From Clostridiales bacterium (GTDB taxonomy: Bacteria > Bacillota > Clostridia > Christensenellales > Aristaeellaceae): a DNA stretch of 16,437 bases. Position numbers and translations under genes: made by a program. Below, in pieces: positions 8,518-14,210 of this stretch. The stretch covers positions 1 through 16,437 of the forward strand of contig JAHZHZ010000020.1 of assembly GCA_019419995.1 (NCBI GenBank). Direction: 5' to 3'. Under the pieces are notes generated by a model. It was not told where the DNA came from and did no database searches. It saw only the letters and a list, made by a program, of their open reading frames with translations. Each line of letters starts with the position of its first letter. Within the stretch, counting starts at the first letter, position 1.

Positions 8518-8550
8518 GGTCCTCCGAATCCAAAGGAGATTCAGAGGACC
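8518..8550 (-). terminator. Terminator of the sulfotransferase operon
   Basis: GGTCCTC-C-GAATC (8518-8530) pairs with GATTC-A-GAGGACC (8538-8550): 12 pairs with one mismatch and a 7-base loop. It starts ten bases after the stop codon of the last sulfotransferase gene (8561) and is followed on the minus strand by TCTTTCTTTG. A rho-independent terminator is the natural reading. Confidence 0.75.
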
Positions 8551-8560
8551 CCATTTCTGC

Positions 8561-10453
8561 TCATACTTCTACATCACAGAAAGTATCGTAAGTTGCTCCA
8601 TCTATCACCAGATAAATGCCATAATTTCCTTCGGGAAGATTTTTCAGAGAGACCCAGCGGCTGGGACGCAGGATCAGCCCATCCTGCCCGTTTACAGTGG
8701 TGTATGCCACATCATAGGCACGCTGGCTCCCATCCTGCGCTACCAACACCACAGCGAATTCTTCCGGTCCTTCCTCGCCTTCCCAGGGAAGCCTTCCGGA
8801 AATGTACAACGCCTGATAGGGATAGAGCTGAACGGAAAGATCCTCCGCCGCAGCTGCGCAGTCTTCCAGGTTCGCCTCAACGCCCTCCAGTTCCACAGTC
8901 TCTCCCATATCACCCTTCCAGTTTCCCTTCACAGAAGGATCATAGGTGCAATCCTGATACAGGGAATAGCGGTAAGCCCGGTAAGTGGAGCTGCCGTAAT
9001 ACTCTAACTCCCAAATGGGTGTGCCTTCCACCAAATACTGGATATAGGTCACATCCCTGTCACCGCTGGTGCAGGTGCCAAAATCCACCAGGAAACTCAT
9101 CGTGGTTTCATCCAGCAGCTGTACGCCGCTCATGGAACCCGCATAGTATTTGGAGCCGAGCTCCTCGCCGTACTCCCAGACCTGTTCAACTGTGTGATTC
9201 TGGGCATCAATGCGATAGATGACCACCCGACTATAGTTCTCGGAGCCTTCCAGCGCCGTATCCTGATCCGGGCCCTTCGCCCGCCCATATTCGCCGTTAT
9301 CAAAGAGCAGCAAATCTCCATTTTCCATCAGCGTCAGCTGATGCTGTCCATAGGGCCAGCCGAAATTTTCGCCCACGGGCGTGAGCAAATACTCCTGATA
9401 CTCCTCATCCCAACCCGAGGGATCGCCCAAGATCCAAAGCAGTTCCTTGGTCTCCTTGCGAATGGCAATCACAGCCTCCTGATGCCGGCAGGAAATGATC
9501 AAAGTATCGCTTTCCTCGTCATAAGCCATGGAATTGATGTGCGACCAGTCGCGTCCAGAATCATTGACGCCGCCGCTGGCTCCCGGTGCAGTGACCTGCG
9601 CCATGTCCAGATCCCACACCACTTCGCCCGTGGCGGGGTCCACTTCTGCCAGATAGTCTCTATCCGTGGCATAACCGGGAATACTGCTGGCCGCCATCAG
9701 GTCGCCATCGGGCATCTCCAGGATCTCATGGTGTTCCCCACCGTTCCACACATATTCGTTGTAAACCTTTCCCAGTGGGTCAATTTCCCTGATCCCCGTC
9801 AAGCCGTTGGGAAATTCTGCGCCATGCCCCTCAATGGTAGGAATCAGGAAATGGCCATTTTCCATAAGTGTGATGGCATTAGCTCCCGTTCCCGTCAGGG
9901 CCCAGCGAAGTTCTCCCTTGCTGTCGTACGCCGCATAGCAGCGCAGGATCATATTGCCGCAGACAGTGAGCTGGCTGTAATCGTACAATTCCCCATTGTG
10001 CATCTGCACTGTATAATCCTCAAGTCCCAGATCCACCGGTTCCGTTTCAACTTCCAGAACCGTACTGCGGCCGTCTTCCAGCGTCAGCTCCACCTGCGTC
10101 ACGTCCCCTGCATACAGGCCATAGATGGGCACGTAATGAATCTTTGCCGGGGCGAAGGTCCCGCTGATGTCATCCTCGCTCGCCTTGCCCTTCGCCGTCA
10201 CTGTGCCGCCCAATTCTTCCTCTGTGGTAAATATCGCCAGTGCGGACAGCGGCGCATTTCCATAGGGATTGAGCACCACCAGCGGCTCCTCAAAGCTGTA
10301 ACCTGCCTCTCCTTCGGCCATCAGCGCGGTATCTATCTCCGCCTGAGCCGCCAGATAGTCCGTCACTTCCAGGGTCGCACGTTCGCCTCCCTCTGCCCAG
10401 GCGCAGCTCAACAGCATAACCAGCACCAGAGCAATGCTCAGTAATTTTTTCAT
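8561..10453 (-). CDS. Secreted PAPS-independent arylsulfate sulfotransferase (ASST)
   Basis: ASSTs move sulfate from a phenolic sulfate ester to another phenol through a sulfo-histidine, without PAPS. The 630-residue product has a signal peptide (1-20, AWA-EGG; LLSC at 14-17 makes a lipoprotein reading possible). An Arylsulfotran_N-like domain spans about 50-140 (VVLNPYGNAPLSALAIF, YVPIYGLYAGDVTQVELT) and the six-bladed propeller about 155-500. Residues corresponding to E. coli AssT His252, His356, Arg374 and His436 are all visible: His241/242 (GGEHHEILEMPDG), His305 (DWSHINSM), Arg323 (SCRHQE) and His371 (GQHQLTLMENG, probable sulfo-acceptor). Residues about 505-630 form an extra region absent from its paralog in this operon, perhaps a beta-sandwich. 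AAAGGAG lies 12 bases before the ATG, a long spacing. It is the last gene of the operon. Substrate unknown. Confidence 0.9.
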   Translation of the reverse strand: MKKLLSIALVLVMLLSCAWAEGGERATLEVTDYLAAQAEIDTALMAEGEAGYSFEEPLVVLNPYGNAPLSALAIFTTEEELGGTVTAKGKASEDDISGTFAPAKIHYVPIYGLYAGDVTQVELTLEDGRSTVLEVETEPVDLGLEDYTVQMHNGELYDYSQLTVCGNMILRCYAAYDSKGELRWALTGTGANAITLMENGHFLIPTIEGHGAEFPNGLTGIREIDPLGKVYNEYVWNGGEHHEILEMPDGDLMAASSIPGYATDRDYLAEVDPATGEVVWDLDMAQVTAPGASGGVNDSGRDWSHINSMAYDEESDTLIISCRHQEAVIAIRKETKELLWILGDPSGWDEEYQEYLLTPVGENFGWPYGQHQLTLMENGDLLLFDNGEYGRAKGPDQDTALEGSENYSRVVIYRIDAQNHTVEQVWEYGEELGSKYYAGSMSGVQLLDETTMSFLVDFGTCTSGDRDVTYIQYLVEGTPIWELEYYGSSTYRAYRYSLYQDCTYDPSVKGNWKGDMGETVELEGVEANLEDCAAAAEDLSVQLYPYQALYISGRLPWEGEEGPEEFAVVLVAQDGSQRAYDVAYTTVNGQDGLILRPSRWVSLKNLPEGNYGIYLVIDGATYDTFCDVEV

Positions 10454-10472
10454 GTGCGGTTCATTCTCCTTT

Positions 10473-11087
10473 CTACTGAATAGAAATCTCGTTTATCCCT
10501 TCTTCGCCTGCATCGTAACGGAGCGTCAAAGCACCATCTGCGACCTCTACGGGAATCTCAAAACAGATGCTTCCTTTATTTTCACCAATTTGAAGCGCTG
10601 TTCCCGCCATGCGCTTGTATGCGTGGGAATCCAGGAAAGAATCGTTCTCCATGCGGGAATAGGTATTTCCATCCGCATCAACAACGCTGAGATTTTCCCA
10701 TTTGAATGCGCCGCCGCCCGCAGCGTTCTTCGTCACCGTCAAAGTGAGAATCAGGAATTTGTATCCCTCTGTGGGCTCGTTGTCAAACGCCACATCCAAA
10801 ACCTCTCCATCATATTGGGGAACGCCCGCATCGGTATGCAGGCTCTCCTTGACTTCGGCTCCACGCAGCTCAATTTGCCAAGTGAAGTCTCCGCCGGCCG
10901 CCATCTCTTCGCCCTCACCATCTTCTCCAGTGCTCGTTTGCGCCGTCTCTTCCGGTGCCTCTTCTGGCGTCTCTTCTATGGTCTGCGTGGGTGCAGCGGT
11001 TTCTTCTGCTTTCTGATCCCCTCCAGAGCAGGCGGTACAACAAATCAGCAATGCTACAAGTAAAACCAGAGACAAAAATTTCTTCAT
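10473..11087 (-). CDS. DUF4352-like lipoprotein between two sulfotransferases
   Basis: A 204-residue predicted lipoprotein. Residues 1-19 form a lipoprotein signal with the lipidated cysteine most likely Cys20 (CCTAC-SGG). Residues about 22-66 are an acidic Glu/Thr/Pro linker, and about 67-204 a compact beta-rich domain. YKFLILTLTVTKNAAGG (109-125), a conserved-looking aromatic/charged core and NLSVVDADGNTY recall the Ig-like DUF4352 family found in many Firmicute lipoproteins; the assignment is from pattern memory. GGAGGG lies nine bases before the ATG. It sits 19 bp after the upstream sulfotransferase and 19 bp before the downstream one, so co-transcription is almost certain. No catalytic residues are seen; a binding, scaffold or chaperone role for the neighbouring enzymes is speculation. 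Confidence 0.85.
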   Translation of the reverse strand: MKKFLSLVLLVALLICCTACSGGDQKAEETAAPTQTIEETPEEAPEETAQTSTGEDGEGEEMAAGGDFTWQIELRGAEVKESLHTDAGVPQYDGEVLDVAFDNEPTEGYKFLILTLTVTKNAAGGGAFKWENLSVVDADGNTYSRMENDSFLDSHAYKRMAGTALQIGENKGSICFEIPVEVADGALTLRYDAGEEGINEISIQ

Positions 11088-11106
11088 AATTTTTTACCCT
11101 CCATTT

Positions 11107-12918
11107 TTATTGTTCAATTTCCGGCAAAAACAACTTGGCTTCTTCTCCCAGGTGAAGATCATTGGCGGAATCCGCATAAATATTCAATCGTTCCATGCGA
11201 TATTCGCTGTATTCATGGCTCTCATCATTGCTACTGCGCCAGCATTCCCACACTTCTTCGCCCTCGGAGTTCACCTCAACCGCGTATGCAGTACGCACTT
11301 TCGTTTTAAAATTGTACGGTTCAAAGGAGCCGAGACGATTTCCGTTTTCCAGCAAGTCTGCGTCCCCATGGCGATAAGAGAACAGCTCCGTGCGGTCTTC
11401 CCCATAGGACCATATTTGTTCCACCGTCATTTCCCGCTCATTGATGCGATACTGCACCATGCGAGAGGACATTTCCGAAAGTTCTCCTCGGAAATCGCCG
11501 TTATCAAAGAGCAAAATGTCCAGCGTATCTGGATCTCCATCCTGATCGGGCAAAATTTCCGGCGCATGCTGAATGTAGAAATACTCAAAATCCTCCCCTA
11601 CAGGCTCAAGTAAATATTGTTGATAGTAAGCATAGTAATCTGTCGGGTCGCCCAGCATCCATTTGATGTTGCCCTCCCGATCACTGTATACCAGCGTAGA
11701 TTGATGGCGGCTGGAAATAATCCATCCATCGTTATGCTCCACTACCGTATTGATATGGCACCAATCGTCCAGTTTATAGAAATTAGTGATTTCGGGATAG
11801 TCCTCCGTCTGATTCCGGTACACCTGAAGCACATCGGTATAGTCCAGCGTCGTAATAATTTCCCCGGTACTCATATCAATTTCATATACCAGCGTCTCCT
11901 TAGCCGGACCGTCGGTACTGCCCGTCATCAGCAGGGTACCCTCTGAGGTGGGAACGATGTCGTGGTGTACGCCATAAGGCGCATACCAGGCATTGAGCAA
12001 CTTGCCCAGGAAATTCAGCTCCAATATGGCCACAGGCCCATACTCCCGCATTCCTACTGAAATAAACACTGAATTTCCCTCGTTGTAATTTCCACAGTAA
12101 CCGGTTAAAAACAATAGCGATCCGTTGGCAGACGTGTTGAGATACCAGCGATATTCCCCATTTGCATCAATAGCCGCTTTACAGGCCGCGGAATTATTTC
12201 CCTGATAGGTGAAATTAAATCCCGGCTGGTATGCCGCCTCATTTAGCACCTCTGCACGCACTGTTTCATGGGAGAGGGCCTCCGGAAGCGCATCTGTTTC
12301 AATCTCCAACGGCTGCACCGTTTCCACTCCATCCCTGGTTTTTGCTGTCAGCGTAACCGCATTAATTCGCCCCGCATAGAGCCCATAAACCGGAATGATG
12401 TGATCCGTATTATATCCTTCGAACTGATAGTCAACTTCCGCCAGCTCCGTATCGCCATCCACATGGATGGAAATGCGGCTGGGCTCCTCCGTCTGAAACA
12501 TCACCAGGGCGGTCATGGGCGAAATGCCATAGGGATTCACCAATATAAATGGGTTGTCCAGGCTGTAGGCTCCACTATTGAGTTCTGCAAGCAGAAGTTC
12601 ATCCGTTTCCTTTTGACTCTGCGCCATTTGTTGCAGCTGAGTGATCAGAAATTTCTTCTGATTATCCCCGTCAAGCGCATCATAACCCGTATCTAAAATG
12701 TTCTTAGCCAGTTCCTTCCCCTTGTTCAGGAAGGATTCATAATACTCGCCTCCCTTTTCTTTTACCAGATCCACCAGAAACAACGAGCCTGTAGTGCTGA
12801 CAGATAATACAATACCCGCCAGACAGCAGATCAGAATAATCGCCAGGATTCTGGTAAACAAGCGCCCTATCCAACGGCCAATTTTTCCAACCAAGCCATG
12901 GCGCTTCTTTTCTTTCAT
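11107..12918 (-). CDS. Membrane-anchored PAPS-independent arylsulfate sulfotransferase (ASST)
   Basis: A second ASST, 603 residues, paralogous to the gene at 8561-10453. A basic cytoplasmic start (MKEKKRHG) is followed by one membrane segment (about 22-47) with no clear cleavage site, so an N-terminal anchor is likely. A Lys/Glu/Gln-rich, probably helical stalk spans about 50-115. The N-terminal ASST domain (VNPYGISPMTALVMF, IIPVYGLYAGRINAVTLT) and propeller follow. Active-site equivalents: His318/319 (GVHHDIVPTSEG), His388 (WCHINTV), Arg404 (SSRHQST) and His451 (IQHAPEI). The frame is open to 13059, but the start at 12918 is preferred because it begins the anchor and has GGGAGG at 12928-12933. 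It is the first gene of the operon. Unlike its paralog it has no extra C-terminal domain. Substrate unknown. Confidence 0.9.
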   Translation of the reverse strand: MKEKKRHGLVGKIGRWIGRLFTRILAIILICCLAGIVLSVSTTGSLFLVDLVKEKGGEYYESFLNKGKELAKNILDTGYDALDGDNQKKFLITQLQQMAQSQKETDELLLAELNSGAYSLDNPFILVNPYGISPMTALVMFQTEEPSRISIHVDGDTELAEVDYQFEGYNTDHIIPVYGLYAGRINAVTLTAKTRDGVETVQPLEIETDALPEALSHETVRAEVLNEAAYQPGFNFTYQGNNSAACKAAIDANGEYRWYLNTSANGSLLFLTGYCGNYNEGNSVFISVGMREYGPVAILELNFLGKLLNAWYAPYGVHHDIVPTSEGTLLMTGSTDGPAKETLVYEIDMSTGEIITTLDYTDVLQVYRNQTEDYPEITNFYKLDDWCHINTVVEHNDGWIISSRHQSTLVYSDREGNIKWMLGDPTDYYAYYQQYLLEPVGEDFEYFYIQHAPEILPDQDGDPDTLDILLFDNGDFRGELSEMSSRMVQYRINEREMTVEQIWSYGEDRTELFSYRHGDADLLENGNRLGSFEPYNFKTKVRTAYAVEVNSEGEEVWECWRSSNDESHEYSEYRMERLNIYADSANDLHLGEEAKLFLPEIEQ

Positions 12919-12935
12919 GCAGAATTTCCTCCCTT

Positions 12936-12953
12936 TTGACACTATCAGGTCAA
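12936..12953 (-). promoter_or_regulatory. Inverted repeat TTGAC-N8-GTCAA before the sulfotransferase operon
   Basis: Perfect 5-bp arms (12936-12940 and 12949-12953) lie directly upstream of the ribosome-binding site of the first gene. It could be an operator or a small leader hairpin. No regulator gene is adjacent, and arms this short can occur by chance. Confidence 0.35.
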
Positions 12954-13183
12954 GTCTAATGGAAAAAACTGAATGGAAAATGAAAACGACTTTGAATTGT
13001 GTTATGAGCCTATGAAAAACTTTGTACAAAACGAGTGCATATTTCACCAGATTATACAATTAAATCTAACACGCAACGCAAATAAGCCGTGAGAAAATGC
13101 TATTATCTTTCCATCTACCGCCATTTTCCAACAGGGTATTGCGTACTTTCGGGAACCGATCAATTGACTGGAAAACATAATAG
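12954..13183. other. Gene-free stretch upstream of the sulfotransferase operon
   Basis: The gap between the araD stop codon and the first sulfotransferase start is about 350 bases. It holds the araD terminator (13184-13212), one or two possible minus-strand promoters and the inverted repeat at 12936-12953. Promoter candidates are TATAAT at 13051-13056 with no good -35, and TTGGAA (13126-13131) with GATAAT (13102-13107), 18 bases apart. No supported small gene, tRNA or riboswitch was recognised. Confidence 0.5.
13102..13131 (-). promoter_or_regulatory. Candidate promoter of the sulfotransferase operon
   Basis: Minus strand TTGGAA and GATAAT, 18 bases apart. A second candidate with a perfect -10 TATAAT (13051-13056) but poor -35 lies closer to the gene. 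Which one is used cannot be decided from the sequence. Confidence 0.35.
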
Positions 13184-13212
13184 ACGCCCGGAGGAACCTG
13201 TCCTCCGGGCGT
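13184..13212 (-). terminator. Terminator of araD
   Basis: A perfect 12-bp stem (ACGCCCGGAGGA with TCCTCCGGGCGT) and 5-base loop, about 60 bases after the araD stop codon. On the minus strand it is followed by CTATTATGTTTTCC, a partial T tract. The plus strand continues with GTAAAAAC, which lacks a T run, so the minus direction is favoured. Confidence 0.75.
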
Positions 13213-13272
13213 AAAAACATTCCTTGCTCAAATAAAGCGCTTCGATATAATTATTCTATCAAAAATCCACAT

Positions 13273-13968
13273 TTACTTTTGTCCATAATAAGCATTTGCA
13301 CCATGCTTCCGGAAAAAGTGCTTGTCACGAATGGTATCAGGCGCGCTATGCACTTTAGGATTGATCATCTCCGTGCGCGTGGCCATCTTGGCCACCTCTT
13401 CCAACACCACAGCATTGTGTACGGCCTCCGCCGCATCTTTTCCCCAGGTAAACGGCCCATGATTGCAGCAAAGCACCCCGGGCGTGTAGACGGGGTTGAT
13501 GCCATTTTCTTCAAAGGTTTCGATGATCACCAAGCCGGTGTTCTTCTCATATTCTCCTTCAATCTCCTCACGGGTAAGACTGCGGGCACAGGGAATGGGA
13601 CCATAGAAATAATCCGCATGGGTCGTTCCATACAACGGAATGCTTCTACCTGCCTGAGCCCAGGATGTCGCTTCAGGAGAATGCGTATGCACGATTCCAC
13701 CAATTTCCGGATACTTTTTATAGAGCTCAATGTGCGTGGGCGTATCCGAACTGGGCCGGTACTTTCCCTCCACCACGTTACCTTCCAGATCCACAACTAC
13801 CATATCTTCCGGTGAAAGCTTGTCGTAATCCACGCCACTGGGCTTAATGACAAAATAGCCCGTCTGAGCATCCCGTCCGCTCACATTTCCCCAAGTATAT
13901 GTGATCAGACCACGACGGGGCAATTCCATGTTTGCCTCGTAGACTTCTTTTTTCAGCTGTTCCAGCAT
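13273..13968 (-). CDS. araD: L-ribulose-5-phosphate 4-epimerase (AraD/UlaF/SgbE family)
   Basis: A class II aldolase-fold zinc enzyme converting L-ribulose 5-phosphate to D-xylulose 5-phosphate, linking L-arabinose (or L-ascorbate) use to the pentose phosphate pathway. It has 231 residues, the same as E. coli AraD. Zinc ligands and catalytic residues are in place one position earlier than in E. coli: Asp75 (RPSSDTPTH), His94 and His96 (IVHTHSPEA), His170 (CNHGPFTWG), Asp119 (TTHADYFYGPIPC) and Tyr228 (NAYYGQK). The ATG at 13968 has AAAGGA ten bases upstream. It stands alone, with its own promoter region and terminator; no araA, araB or transporter is seen next to it. AraD and UlaF cannot be separated by sequence alone, so the substrate pathway is open. 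Confidence 0.94.
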   Translation of the reverse strand: MLEQLKKEVYEANMELPRRGLITYTWGNVSGRDAQTGYFVIKPSGVDYDKLSPEDMVVVDLEGNVVEGKYRPSSDTPTHIELYKKYPEIGGIVHTHSPEATSWAQAGRSIPLYGTTHADYFYGPIPCARSLTREEIEGEYEKNTGLVIIETFEENGINPVYTPGVLCCNHGPFTWGKDAAEAVHNAVVLEEVAKMATRTEMINPKVHSAPDTIRDKHFFRKHGANAYYGQK

Positions 13969-14002
13969 ATTTCCATCGTCCTTTCAAAAATATTCCATTT
14001 TT

Positions 14003-14008
14003 ATTATA
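14003..14008 (-). promoter_or_regulatory. Promoter -10 box of araD with a weak -35
   Basis: Minus-strand TATAAT at 14003-14008. The best -35 candidates (GTTCAA or TTCAAA, 14025-14031) are poor, which fits a regulated promoter. Repeats at 14011-14050 overlap the spacer and the upstream region. Confidence 0.5.
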
Positions 14009-14010
14009 CA

Positions 14011-14050
14011 ACAAGTTTGAAAAATTTGAACCCTTAATCGCTACAAGTTT
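14011..14050. repeat. Two direct repeats ACAAGTTT in the araD control region
   Basis: ACAAGTTT followed by an A/T-rich tail occurs at 14011-14018 and 14043-14050, 32 bp apart, close to three helical turns. The first copy lies in the -10/-35 spacer of araD and the second just upstream of the -35, a layout expected for a repressor binding cooperatively. It does not match the AraR operator that I remember well enough to name a regulator. Confidence 0.4.
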
Positions 14051-14133
14051 AAAATAATTACATGTTTTTGGAACTTTTTTCCGATCCAATTTCTCTAATA
14101 ATTTATGGGGTAAATCCATGATGGAGGTGGGAC

Positions 14134-14162
14134 TTGTTAAATACTGTTACAAATGTTATAAT
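14134..14162 (+). promoter_or_regulatory. Promoter of the Big_2 surface-protein gene
   Basis: TTGTTA (14134-14139) and TATAAT (14157-14162) are 17 bases apart on the plus strand, with the start codon about 50 bases downstream. Arms TGTTAC (14145-14150) and GTAACA (14170-14175) flank the -10 box. Confidence 0.7.
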
Positions 14163-14184
14163 AAACCGTGTAACATGAAAGCTG

Positions 14185-14196
14185 ATACCATGGTAT
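14185..14196. promoter_or_regulatory. 12-bp perfect palindrome ATACCATGGTAT in the leader
   Basis: It directly abuts the GGAGG ribosome-binding site (14197-14201) of the Big_2 protein gene. A perfect palindrome without loop suits a protein-binding site better than an RNA hairpin. Function unknown. Confidence 0.35.
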
Positions 14197-14210
14197 GGAG
14201 GATTGTATAC

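Noticed and set aside
8344..9222. Plus-strand 292-codon frame
   Set aside because: Most of it is antisense to the ASST gene and it runs through both hairpins of the intergenic region. No ribosome-binding site or family match.
9194..10444. Plus-strand 416-codon frame opposite the secreted sulfotransferase
   Set aside because: It is antisense to a clear ASST gene with complete active-site motifs. His/Gln/Arg-rich composition is typical of an antisense shadow.
10434..11063. Plus-strand 209-codon frame opposite the lipoprotein
   Set aside because: Antisense to a gene with lipobox, ribosome-binding site and operon context.
12919..13059. N-terminal extension of the anchored sulfotransferase to 13059
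   Set aside because: No ribosome-binding site at the upstream Met. The start at 12918 has GGGAGG and a normal basic-then-hydrophobic N-terminus.
13164..13169. Plus-strand TTGACT as a -35 box
   Set aside because: The matching -10 position falls in the GC-rich terminator stem and no plus-strand gene follows.
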